Both the position numbers and the translations under genes were made by a program. The notes under the pieces are model-generated. The model was not told where the DNA came from, did not search any database, and saw only the letters and a list, made by a program, of their open reading frames with translations. From assembly GCF_007004725.1 (NCBI RefSeq), contig NZ_ML660163.1, positions 328,915 through 392,914 on the forward strand: 64,000 nucleotides of DNA, written 5' to 3'. Of this stretch, positions 17,859 through 27,200 are shown in pieces. Positions within the stretch are counted from its first letter, which is position 1; each line of letters starts with the position of its first letter. Source of the stretch: Aliikangiella coralliicola. Its GTDB lineage: Bacteria > Pseudomonadota > Gammaproteobacteria > Enterobacterales > Kangiellaceae.

Positions 17859-20416
17859 GCGCCTCCCTCCATAATTAATCGAACTGCTCCCTGCTCCGGC
17901 AGCAGTGCGTTATTGGTAACCAGAATCAGTTCATTGACGGCAACCCGATAACAAAATTCAGAAAAGCTCCGCCAGTCGAACCAACCGCGACGTCGTATTC
18001 GAATACCATTAACGGCATGAACACCAGCGACTTGTTGAATGGCGGTAATTAAGGCCGCCCGAGACAGAGGCGTGCCAAAAGTGAAATTATCGGGGTGGAA
18101 AAACCAGGGAGGCGTGTCTTTTTTCAGAGTCCCGTTTTCTTGAATTCCATTTTTTTCGTTCAAGTACTCACCTTGCACGTTATCATTTCCGTTTCCAAAA
18201 AGCGCCAGCAACACTCTTTCTTTCACCTGACCGGGATAGGCTGTCACGTCAACACAAACTTTAATTTCCAGATCGATGTTGGCGTAAACTGGTTGCTTAA
18301 CACAGGTTTCACGCCCCACTTGTCGAACACGGTCGAGCAATTGATCCAGTTCGTTTTTTTGCTCAACAGTGATACCAACTTGATCAAAAGGATCAGGGGT
18401 CACAAAAACCGTCGGCCAGCTACCGGTCCATCGAAAATGCGTTCCAGCTTGTTGAACCCAATCGAGGCGTTCAGTAATTTCGGTGTAGTCCCCTGGTTGA
18501 ACTGCACGATAGGTAATCGCTTTATAAGCTTCCGGCGCATTCGTTTTTATTTGTGCTGAAGTTTCCGCATCTCGACCACCACTTGCTGCCAGAGGATTGG
18601 TGATCGCGTCAACGAAAGCCGGTCTGATCGGCGGGTCATCGAATTCAGATTTGAATCGAATAAGAGTGTCTGCACTCACATTTGATAATCGTCCATTACC
18701 CAGGCGGTAACGCAAAGCAAAAATATCACCGTCTCTTGGCGCCAGACCAAATTCACCGTCGCCAAACCTGACGCTAAATCCATCGCTGGTAGCGTAATCG
18801 TCAAAACTAAATTTTTCGCCGAAGCGTTCAACTGAAAATAATGCTCGATAAGTTCCTTCTTCTAATGTAAAAACTGCATCGGTAGGACCGGCAACTTCTT
18901 CACTGATCATTGAAGGCATCCACTGCCAGTCCTCGTTTGGTTCTCTTTGTAAAAGAACCTCTGGTCGCGTTAACAAACTAGATGATAAATTGCTTTCACT
19001 AGCCGAGGCGCCACCAGATAATGATCGATCCGTTGGCAACCAAACAAGCGGTGTTGTGTGAGAATCTGGTAAAGAAAAAACAAACTTAACCCGACCAGCT
19101 TCGTCTTGACGATTTGAATAACAGGTGTTCGCGCCCGCTCGTTCAATTGCCAATGGTAAATCAGCGTCAGGAGCGAAAGGATCATTGGCTGGACCAATTC
19201 GAAAACGTAACGCATTTTGATCCACCGGTGGAATTGTTTCACCCGAAGTAGCAGGCAATAAATTACCACGCACCACCAAAGTCGTTAAATCCAGTTCAAC
19301 TTGCGTTGGATTATCCCAAATAATTTCTGTGACCAAATCACCGGTAACTGGATCAATATCTTCATCGGTATCAACCACTCGCACCATTAAGCGACGTTCT
19401 GGCAGATCAGGTTCGGTGGGACGAGTTGCTAACAATACCCATTTACCAACCGGGTCAATATCAGAATCTGGTAAAAAATCCGCAGCGTGGTGTCCAGCAA
19501 TCGTTAAATAATCGCTGCCTCTTGGCAAGCAGGTATCATTTTCATCCCAGATATAAGCCATAAATTCATTTCGATCAGGAGAGACATTAAAATTCGTTCC
19601 TAAATCAGCCAATCCATTGCCAATTTCAAATACCTGCTGCGAATAAATATCAGTGAGCGCGGTGCCTGCGGCTAACGCGCCATTTGCATTCGCAGTCACA
19701 TCAATCCAGGTTGACGCACCACTGCCATTATCAATGGGGTAATCGACCAGTTGCGCAAAATGACGAAGTGTTCTGCGCTGAGTGGCATCGGCAAAATTAG
19801 TTTCTCGTTTAATTCGATCTTGTGCATAAGAAAACTCATCGCCCATTGCACTATATAATTCAACCAACATCATCCCCATATCGGCTTCTAACCGGTCTTG
19901 CCAGTCGGGATATCGCTGTGATGCAAAATCAGTTAACACTTGTCGAAAACTCCAGAAATCACGAGAACGATAGTCAACAGGAAAATCGTTACTGGGTTCA
20001 GGAGGGCATTCTGGCTTTTTTTGTTTGCAGTCAAATTCACTTTCGCAGCCAGCCTTAAAAGTAAATGGAATGTGATTAAAATAACTATCCAATGCCCCAT
20101 GAAAAATTGATAGTTGGTAATAGCCAAATCCCCCCGGTTGCTCTACTTGCAACCTCAGTGCGCGACGGTTATCAATCGTTGGGATCGGTGTAACGTGCTG
20201 CACGACTAAAACTTCCTCTGGCTCAATTTTGTTGAGCGCTGTAATACTAATTTCTTCGGCAGTAATCGTCGTGAGTGCAGCATCAAGTGGTGCAGGTAAT
20301 TCCAGATGATGTAAAAAAACGAACAACTCAAGTTGATCGTCAGATACCTGGATAAAATCAATTCCGGTAACAATATTTGATTGTCTGATTAGCTCGATAC
20401 GGTCAGGAAGATTCAT
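17855..20416 (-). CDS. Baseplate J-type protein 1 (gp47-like)
   Basis: The 853-residue protein is a putative baseplate assembly protein of the J/gp47 family. The hallmark segment is DFPVDYRSRDFWSFRQ followed by RLEADMGMMLVELYSAMGD and RRTLRHFAQLVDYPID (about 145-230). A second hallmark is FGDGEFGLAPRDGDIFALRYR (core GDGEFGLAP, about 545-570). The last part (about 610-850) holds the J C-terminal fold with YTEITERLDWVQ. An extra N-terminal domain of about 140 residues, ending with a cluster of Cys (CESEFDCKQKKPECPP), is unlike simple J proteins. It starts 2 nt after the stop of the gp25-like gene. Confidence 0.9.
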   Translation of the reverse strand: MNLPDRIELIRQSNIVTGIDFIQVSDDQLELFVFLHHLELPAPLDAALTTITAEEISITALNKIEPEEVLVVQHVTPIPTIDNRRALRLQVEQPGGFGYYQLSIFHGALDSYFNHIPFTFKAGCESEFDCKQKKPECPPEPSNDFPVDYRSRDFWSFRQVLTDFASQRYPDWQDRLEADMGMMLVELYSAMGDEFSYAQDRIKRETNFADATQRRTLRHFAQLVDYPIDNGSGASTWIDVTANANGALAAGTALTDIYSQQVFEIGNGLADLGTNFNVSPDRNEFMAYIWDENDTCLPRGSDYLTIAGHHAADFLPDSDIDPVGKWVLLATRPTEPDLPERRLMVRVVDTDEDIDPVTGDLVTEIIWDNPTQVELDLTTLVVRGNLLPATSGETIPPVDQNALRFRIGPANDPFAPDADLPLAIERAGANTCYSNRQDEAGRVKFVFSLPDSHTTPLVWLPTDRSLSGGASASESNLSSSLLTRPEVLLQREPNEDWQWMPSMISEEVAGPTDAVFTLEEGTYRALFSVERFGEKFSFDDYATSDGFSVRFGDGEFGLAPRDGDIFALRYRLGNGRLSNVSADTLIRFKSEFDDPPIRPAFVDAITNPLAASGGRDAETSAQIKTNAPEAYKAITYRAVQPGDYTEITERLDWVQQAGTHFRWTGSWPTVFVTPDPFDQVGITVEQKNELDQLLDRVRQVGRETCVKQPVYANIDLEIKVCVDVTAYPGQVKERVLLALFGNGNDNVQGEYLNEKNGIQENGTLKKDTPPWFFHPDNFTFGTPLSRAALITAIQQVAGVHAVNGIRIRRRGWFDWRSFSEFCYRVAVNELILVTNNALLPEQGAVRLIMEGGA

Positions 20417-20418
20417 AA

Positions 20419-20796
20419 TTACCCCGCCACCGTCAGGTTTAGATATTGATTGGTACCACGGGCGATCACCATGTATCCAATACGAATTTCCAGACTCGCT
20501 TCAACCGCTTGAACCGTCACCTCTTTTACTTTAATGACATTATTCAACCATCGATCGAGCGCTTGAAAAATTGTGGTTTGTGCCAATGTCGCTGCAACTT
20601 CTCCGCCGGGAGAAAAAACCAGGCGTTTTACGCCGCAACCAAACTCAGGTCTATTGATTCTTTCGCCTGGCGCGGTGAACAGCACCTGCAAAATAAGTTG
20701 CTTTACATGAGCATCATAATCTCGCTCTTGGGCGAGTTGTCCTTGTCCCTGATTAATCGCGAAGGGATAAGCCATGCTGATAAATTCTTCGCTCAT
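20419..20796 (-). CDS. gp25-like baseplate wedge protein
   Basis: At 125 residues this is the typical length of the T4 gp25/Afp9/Pvc9 family, the wedge protein that links the baseplate to the first sheath ring. Recognisable features are the RDYDAHVKQLILQVLFTAPGER helix and the NRPEFGCGVKRLVF motif (core RPEFGCGV), followed by the E/I-rich C-terminal strands. AGGA lies 8 nt before the ATG at 20796. It is followed after 2 nt by the first J-type gene. Confidence 0.93.
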   Translation of the reverse strand: MSEEFISMAYPFAINQGQGQLAQERDYDAHVKQLILQVLFTAPGERINRPEFGCGVKRLVFSPGGEVAATLAQTTIFQALDRWLNNVIKVKEVTVQAVEASLEIRIGYMVIARGTNQYLNLTVAG

Positions 20797-20830
20797 TGTG
20801 TTAATCCTATATCATCAGTTAGTTTTTTAA

Positions 20831-21175
20831 TCATTGTGTGCTTACCGTGGGTTGAGTCGACACAATCGATACCGGTCCCTGTGGAGCCTGAGTCGCCGCA
20901 AGACATAAACCAGTGCTTGTCGTTGAGACCGTCGGAATACCGTTAACATTGCTTTTTAAATCAGTCACTATCCATTGAACTTTGACGCAGGGGCTCGGCA
21001 CAGTTCCAGTTCCAACAGGAATTTGAAACGGGCAACCCGATATGGTGTAGATGTCCGTCGCCAACGCCAGCGTCATTCCATTTGTTGTAACTTTCGTGTT
21101 GGTCGAGCTAATCTGCACAGTACCACCATGGGGACATTGAAGTACCGATGTCGTGGTTAGTGCTTGTCCTGACAT
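20831..21175 (-). CDS. PAAR-like spike-tip protein
   Basis: The 114-residue protein resembles the PAAR-like tip proteins encoded beside the spike in eCIS clusters. It has a CPHGG motif near the N-terminus (Cys14, His16), then CPF, SPC and LC further on, consistent with metal coordination at the apex of a small beta-prism. The order is spike (gp5-like), then this gene, then gp25-like, as expected for a tip protein (Afp10/Pvc10 position). GAGGA lies 7-8 nt before the ATG. It is short and ends in a Thr/Ser/Gln-rich tail, with no extra effector domain. Confidence 0.75.
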   Translation of the reverse strand: MSGQALTTTSVLQCPHGGTVQISSTNTKVTTNGMTLALATDIYTISGCPFQIPVGTGTVPSPCVKVQWIVTDLKSNVNGIPTVSTTSTGLCLAATQAPQGPVSIVSTQPTVSTQ

Positions 21176-21200
21176 TTTGTTTTCCTCAGTTCATTCTCTC

Positions 21201-21317
21201 GTAGGTTGGGTTGACGCAGGAAACCCAACAACATTCTCAACGACACAGCTTTTTCCCAATTTCAACAACCGTTTTTCTTCAACCATTTGTTGGGTTTCGT
21301 TCCTCTACCCAACCTAC
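21201..21317. repeat. REP/BIME-like element, copy 2
   Basis: A 117-bp near-identical copy of the element at 9259-9377, with ends GTAGGTTGGG and CCCAACCTAC. It fills almost all of the gap between the PAAR-like gene (starts 21175) and the gp5-like gene (ends 21324). Confidence 0.92.
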
Positions 21318-21323
21318 AAGTTT

Positions 21324-21890
21324 TTACGTTACCTTAAATGCACCATTGTTAATGGTGACACCGGCTGGGCCAACTTCAACTTTTCCAGGTGTCGACTCTG
21401 AAACAACACCAACGGCGCCGACGGTATGAGTCGATGGTCCAACACTATCGCTAATATCTAAGCTCCAGGTGGTAGTCGCTCCCTGAGTGTTGGTCAGTTC
21501 AACATCTCCAATCAAATCATCAACTTTAAAATGTGTATTTTCCGTTTTTAAAATTCGTGTATCTGACGTTAGGATTTCGCTGGGTAGCTCGCCATCAGCC
21601 CAGAAGCAACCAGTCCAGATTGGATAGGAAGGATCGCCTCCTTCAAACTCTATCCAGACACCTGCACCAGTCGGCGGTAAAAAATAAAATCCAACATCTG
21701 AACCGGCATAAGGAACACAAGGCATCGCCCAAATTGCTTGGTCACCTAACACTGCGGGAACTTCAACTTTTAGTCGACCTTTTTGTCCCAGGATATCCAG
21801 GTTATCGACAACCGTACCGCGATACTTGCCGAAAAAATGCGTGCGTATCCAGGTTTCAACATCTTCGATGCGATTAAAATTCATTGGCAT
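21324..21890 (-). CDS. gp5/gpV-like spike protein
   Basis: The 188-residue protein is a baseplate-assembly V / VgrG gp5-like spike. It has the OB-fold segment (GKYRGTVVDN, GRLKVEVPAVLG, WAMPCVPYAG, PTGAGVWIEFEGGDPSYPIW at about 22-95) and then a short beta-helical needle (about 105-188) with Gly/Thr/Val-rich strands. In Afp8/Pvc8 this domain is fused to a gp27-like domain; here the two are separate genes, with the gp27-like gene just upstream. The ATG is preceded by GAAGAG. Confidence 0.9.
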   Translation of the reverse strand: MPMNFNRIEDVETWIRTHFFGKYRGTVVDNLDILGQKGRLKVEVPAVLGDQAIWAMPCVPYAGSDVGFYFLPPTGAGVWIEFEGGDPSYPIWTGCFWADGELPSEILTSDTRILKTENTHFKVDDLIGDVELTNTQGATTTWSLDISDSVGPSTHTVGAVGVVSESTPGKVEVGPAGVTINNGAFKVT

Positions 21891-21929
21891 TTCTCTTCAT
21901 TAGAAAGTAAAAATTACAGACACAGTTCA

Positions 21930-22988
21930 TTACCCATTCCATCCGTTTCGAATTAAATCGACGGTCATCATGTGATCTTCTTCGTTAATGTCATGGACCA
22001 CACGAGACACTAAATATTTTCCTGAATGGCGCGTACCAGCGCCGTCTAAATTGACCAATGTGTGCGCGCGTATAATGCCGTTCAGCCTCGATTGGCGAAC
22101 ATTAATTTGCGCGCGAACAAACCAGCCATTTTCCATCAATGCAGCATTCCCCCGCGATGACAGGTCGCCAGCATCATCGGCCGGAACAGCCAGGTGCATT
22201 TGGCGAGTACTGGGAGCAATGTCAGCAAGGTGTTGGTCGGCAAGGCCGGTAATACTTGATCGTTCACTACTGCCATCAATCGCACTTAAGTTACCGAGGT
22301 CTAATTGAGTCAAACTAGCCGAGACAGGCGCTTCACTATTCCAGTGCAAGGTCATCGAATCAATATTTGGTTCACTGATATTGATTCGGAGTTCTTGCTC
22401 CGGGCTTCCGTCCGTAGGCGGTAATTTAAAATGCCCAATGGTCACACCCGGCGCTTCTTCTGTTAACCAAAACCAAAAACCATTTCGCCTTGCAAGTCTG
22501 CGAATAAAACGTAAGTCGGTTTCACGCTGCACTAGTGGATGTTTCAAATCGGTGTGAAAAGTAGTTGTCACCGATACATCAGGAACAATGGCATAACCGG
22601 CCAGAATTTCCATTACTGCAGTCGAGTCGTTGATGTTAGATCGCACCACCGATTTGTTTTCTCGATCCATCGCTACGCTGGCATCCATTCCATGGACATC
22701 AACCTTCGAACCTTCGCCGCCGTGAGCAAAACTAATATCCTGACGCACAACCGGTCCACTCACTAATATGCTGGGAATTGGTTCGCCACGAATAACAACT
22801 GCCAAAATACTTTCCGGATCGAGCAATGAATTATTTAATATCGCTAAGTCACCATCTTCTATGTTAAGGCCAAACCTCAGGCGATATTGGGTTGCCTGAT
22901 TAACGGCTTCCACCACCTGGATTTCACTTGGCATCGGCATAGAAGGATCTGGCAATCCATTGGGTAATATGGCGGCACCGATCGTCAT
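21930..22988 (-). CDS. gp27/gpD-like hub protein
   Basis: The start at 22988 is chosen because GGAG lies about 10 nt upstream; a start 45 bp further up has no ribosome site. The 352-residue product is of the phage late-control D/gp27 type, forming the tube-like hub on which the spike sits. Characteristic features are GPVVRQDISFAHGGEGSKV, the VQRETDLRFIRRLARRNGFWFW segment (core DLRFIRRLARR) and a C-terminal DG..RHSGKYLVSRVVH region. It is encoded immediately before the gp5-like spike. Confidence 0.9.
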   Translation of the reverse strand: MTIGAAILPNGLPDPSMPMPSEIQVVEAVNQATQYRLRFGLNIEDGDLAILNNSLLDPESILAVVIRGEPIPSILVSGPVVRQDISFAHGGEGSKVDVHGMDASVAMDRENKSVVRSNINDSTAVMEILAGYAIVPDVSVTTTFHTDLKHPLVQRETDLRFIRRLARRNGFWFWLTEEAPGVTIGHFKLPPTDGSPEQELRINISEPNIDSMTLHWNSEAPVSASLTQLDLGNLSAIDGSSERSSITGLADQHLADIAPSTRQMHLAVPADDAGDLSSRGNAALMENGWFVRAQINVRQSRLNGIIRAHTLVNLDGAGTRHSGKYLVSRVVHDINEEDHMMTVDLIRNGWNG

Positions 22989-23093
22989 TAGTTTAAAAAC
23001 TCCGTGTATAATTTTTTTGATCTCATCGTACATTGCTCAAAATTCATAAAGTCTTCGCTAAAATATCTCACTAGATTTCGTTCCTTTATGCCT

Positions 23094-23375
23094 CTATTTC
23101 TCTAAATTTTTGTTCGGAATATCGATTTCTCTTTTTTCCGTTAACACTTCTGCAGTCATCGCATCAGCCATTTCCGCCAGACGCCAGTAACCAGTCGGAT
23201 CTGATAAATAAAACGCCGCCAAATGATCACTGCGTTCTCCTTGGCGCCGAACATGAATTCCTCGAAAGCTTTGCTGTGGCGCCTCGGCAAAAGGCGTCAC
23301 CTCAACTTCACGACCCCGTTCATCTTTCATCACGATTGGGTTTAATTTTGCGTAACGACTTTTCTTATCAAACAT
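23094..23375 (-). CDS. Small LysM/gp53-like baseplate protein
   Basis: The 93-residue protein has the look of the short tail-protein-X/gp53-like components of eCIS baseplates: SRYAKLN at the start, R-V near the middle (HVRRQGERSDHLAAFYLSD, core RSDHLAAFYL) and TGYWRLAEM, which matches the pattern D-x-L-A-x-x-Y-x-x-D-P-x-x-W-R-x-I. Its place between the Afp7-like adaptor and gp27-like hub genes fits. The ribosome site is weak. Confidence 0.75.
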   Translation of the reverse strand: MFDKKSRYAKLNPIVMKDERGREVEVTPFAEAPQQSFRGIHVRRQGERSDHLAAFYLSDPTGYWRLAEMADAMTAEVLTEKREIDIPNKNLEK

Positions 23376-23399
23376 TTTTAAATTCCAAATTGATCACAA

Positions 23400-24191
23400 T
23401 TAAATGGGTAACATACCAATAATAGATTCAACACTATTCGCCAGATTTGCAGTTGCTAAAACTTCTTTTTGTCCGCGAGTAAACTTATAACAAGCGGTGG
23501 CTATTTCAACAGCAGCGCCGCTCGCGGGATCACCGCTCACTTTCACCAGATCATCTAAATCAAGAACGCGTAGTCCAATAGTTGCTTTTGCCCGCGTAGG
23601 ATAAAGAATCGGTGAGTATTGCTGCTCTTCAATTGACAGACTAGTCACTCGAACCGGCACAATTCTTCCCGGCCCCCAGAAAAACAAAACAATAGGAACC
23701 TGTTTTCTTTCTAACGACTCGGCCACGCCATCCAGCGAACCACCAATGCTGACACCGCCGCCGGAAATAGAAACCGAACCACTGACTGAGCCAAGTAATC
23801 CGCCAAGCAAACTATCTCCCGGCGGATACATCAGCATTTCGATAGCCGCAATGCGGTCGGCGACACCGCTAATAAAAGCAACTGGATGAGTTTCTGGTTT
23901 TTCTAGTGCATCGGTTGCATCGAGCATCAACTCTAGAGAAAAAGTTTCTTCGGGATCATACGGCTGCGATAACGCTAGTTTTTGTTCGTTGGTTAGTGCT
24001 GCTCTTTGAATACGCCCTTCATCATTGACCGACACTTCACGAGTGGGTGGTTGCCAGGGTTTCAAAGTACGTGACATGGTTTCAGGGTTGTACTGAAAAA
24101 TAATAATATTCGGAATAGGGATCAGCATGGGCGCGCCGAAATAAATCAATGCGCCTTTCAAAATTGTTGGTGATCTCGAATAACCTGTCAT
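23400..24191 (-). CDS. CIS tube-baseplate adaptor (Afp7/Pvc7-like)
   Basis: The 263-residue protein matches the contractile-injection-system tube-adaptor family: early FQYNPETMSRTLKPW, then EEQQYSPILYPTRAKATIGLRV near the C-terminus (core YPTRAKATIGL). These proteins sit between the inner tube and the baseplate hub. A Gly/Ser-rich loop occupies about 130-155. No C-terminal LysM is fused; the separate 93-residue gene downstream appears to supply it. AGGTGAAGGA lies just before the ATG. Confidence 0.88.
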   Translation of the reverse strand: MTGYSRSPTILKGALIYFGAPMLIPIPNIIIFQYNPETMSRTLKPWQPPTREVSVNDEGRIQRAALTNEQKLALSQPYDPEETFSLELMLDATDALEKPETHPVAFISGVADRIAAIEMLMYPPGDSLLGGLLGSVSGSVSISGGGVSIGGSLDGVAESLERKQVPIVLFFWGPGRIVPVRVTSLSIEEQQYSPILYPTRAKATIGLRVLDLDDLVKVSGDPASGAAVEIATACYKFTRGQKEVLATANLANSVESIIGMLPI

Positions 24192-24291
24192 AATCCTTCA
24201 CCTGTCATCAAATTTTCTTTGTTAAAAGCAATTACTTTGTTAAAAAAATTGCGTTCCATATTTTCTTACTCAACACCTTTCGATTTGAATA

Positions 24292-27200
24292 TTAACTTCC
24301 CACCCAACCATACTTGCTCATTCCTTTATAACCTTTGCGTCCTTGATTATTGTGGCTCACAGCTTTAGCCCATATATCTTCCATATCTTTTGTCTTCATT
24401 GGTTTTTCAGTAGAGCTTGGATTCTTTGTAGCAAACAAATCGTTATAGTAATTTTTTTCGTTAGTGACCAAGCCTTTCTTCAATTGTCCCTGCATATAAT
24501 TTCGCATATATTTATAGGTTCCTTGCATCGCTCTATAAATCTGACCTTTCACTGTGCTCTCTTTATTTTTAATCAGCTTTTTCCAATCAGAATAAGGCGC
24601 ATTACCTGCTGCAACTTCCTGTTCCTTTTTTTTCAATGTCCCTGGCAAAAGGTTCGTGTATACATGATTGAGCGCCGCTCCCTGGGTTGAAATATTAGTA
24701 CCTTCAAAATCATCAGCCTTGGGATTAATATGGAGATTACCCCGTCTGTGCGTAGGACGGGCTAATAAAATAGTTGGCATCTTTTTTCCACGCCCATCTT
24801 CTAACTCAGAAATTTCAACTGTCTTGCTTCCCAAAAATTTTGTAGGCCGATTGTTCGCATCGACTTCTAATCCCGGATAGGCATCAGGATGCTTTTCCGC
24901 CAAGGGAAAACCTTTAATATTCTGATCTGCCGGCGGAGGACTCCCCGATGAGCCATTATGAAAATATTGCACCAGTAAATACTGAGTAATATGATGTGAC
25001 TCTCTTTCTCTGCCTTTTTGCTGCTTTGTTTTCTGCTCATAAGTGCCCAGGTGTAGTCGAATATTTCCAATTCCACCAGGCGTAACATCTTCGGTATCGG
25101 TATTTAGATAATCATTCTTGGGAGGCAAAGACGAAGCGTCTAGCCCCGGAGCTGACTTTAATTCTCCGAGTTTTTCTGCCGCAGTGTAAACATTATTTTT
25201 CAGTTGATAGTTATCGTCCCAAACTGAAACACTAGTTCCCAGATCTCTTAATACCGCACGAAGGTTTCTGCGCCATCGCCCTCTGACTTCATCAGTTTCA
25301 GAAGGAAATTTTTTCTTGAGCAAGTCCTTCCATAGTTTGTTGTTCCCATGAATTGCCGGTAAAAATACAAATCGGATCCTGGCCCATTTATAAGGTTTTC
25401 GAGTATCTTTAAAACGCTTCTTACTACCGCGGCCTGTAACGCTAGCGCCCAGATCCAGAAGAATACCGGTTTTACCTAAAATATATCTCTCCAGACGACG
25501 CGTGAAGTCTCCGACATCAAGTCCCATCGTTGGTGGCTTTCCATTTCGTGCTGGCCGAGCAATAAAACTGGCACGTATAGCGATATCTTCAATGGCATTA
25601 TCAATCGTTGCTTGACTTGCCTGAAGTTGTTTTTTAATTTGCGCATACTGCGTGTGAAACTTTTTTGTCATTGACTTTTTAATGGTTAATCCACCATTTT
25701 TCGATGGGCTTGCAAAAATGGCTTTTAGCCTTGCCCCCACACCGGCAACAGCATGACGCACATCTCGGCCAATCAGCCTGCCGTCATTTGTTGTACCGCT
25801 TGAGTCAATGTCAGCCACTTCGTCTTCAATTGAGCCGATGTCAGTTAACTGACGCAAAAAACGGATCCCGAATAACTCAATCATGCTCGGTTGTACTCCA
25901 ACACTATTTGGAGACAAAGTCACAGGTCTGGCATCACCTTTCATCGCTGCGGCTGCAACGGCATCTGCTTCCGCTTCTGCTTTTGGATCAAATTTGATCC
26001 CTTTTCGCGATGTGCCTAACTTCGGCATGCGCGTATTTTTTTTGCCCAAAGGGCGTGCCCCTGTTTGCTGAACCACATGGGCCAATTCGTGATACAAAAC
26101 ACGTTTGGTTTCGCTGTCACCATTTAAACGATCTGACATAAAAATATGACTGCCGCTGGTCAGAGCATTTGCCTGAATTGCTTTCATCATGTCAGTGAAA
26201 GCGGTAGAGTGATGAATTCTGACATCACTAAAATCTTGGCCAAACCGAGCTTCAATATCTTTTTTGAATTGATCAGATAAAGGTTCACCACCAAGGCCGG
26301 GTAAACGATTTAATAGTTGACCAGTCTGAGATTGATCCAACGATGATAAACCGGACTGTTTTAATCCTGTCTTAACGTCGCTTTCCAATGAGGGTTGAGA
26401 CATTGGACCTTCATTGGGATCTGCCGACGGAAACTCATTACCACGCAATCGAATTTTAGCTTCGGGCTCCGCTAAATCGAGATCAATATTGAAAAAACCA
26501 AAAAGTTCTTCAAGAACATCAGCAACCGTTTTTTGCCCCTTATTAATTTCAGTTTCAATTTTTGGTACAATTTTTTTACGCCACACAGGTAAAATCGTAT
26601 CAGTGATAGTGCTACCGCCAGTTGCTTTTGCAAATGCACTTTTAATTAAGTTAGAAATCCCGCCAACTATTTTGTCTGTCGCGCCAACAGCATCCAGTAA
26701 TGCTAATAAGATTCTGATTCCTAACTTATACTTCCCTCCTAATCGATGGCCCACGATATCGATCAGCGCGTGAATAATTTCTTCTAATGGTAAAATATCA
26801 GCCGGCAATTCTAAGCTGCCCATTTTGCCAATCATTTTATCCATTTTTTCTTTGATATCTTTTTCTGAAAAACTATTTTTTGCGCTGAGAAAATCCGTGT
26901 AACCCGAAATTTGGTTAAGCCTGGACAAGACACCAAGAACTTCATGGTAATGATCGGCGATAAACGCAATAATAAAGCTAGCGTGCGGCGAGTTTTGTAC
27001 TAAATGCTCAACGCCTTGACGCCTGTCCTGCACATTATCTTGAACCCGGGCAAAAATTCGGGTGACTCCTGCAACAATTCTTTGTAGCTTGCGAGCCAAA
27101 CGACGCCATCGACGACTGGAAGTCCCACCTCCACGTAGCGGTTTCGGCTTATTCTCCGAAATTTTCAGGCCAATGTTATTGTCGTTGCTGAAGATCAGGT

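Noticed and set aside
21930-23033. Longer start for the gp27-like gene at 23033
   Set aside because: No ribosome site upstream; the ATG at 22988 has GGAG at normal spacing.
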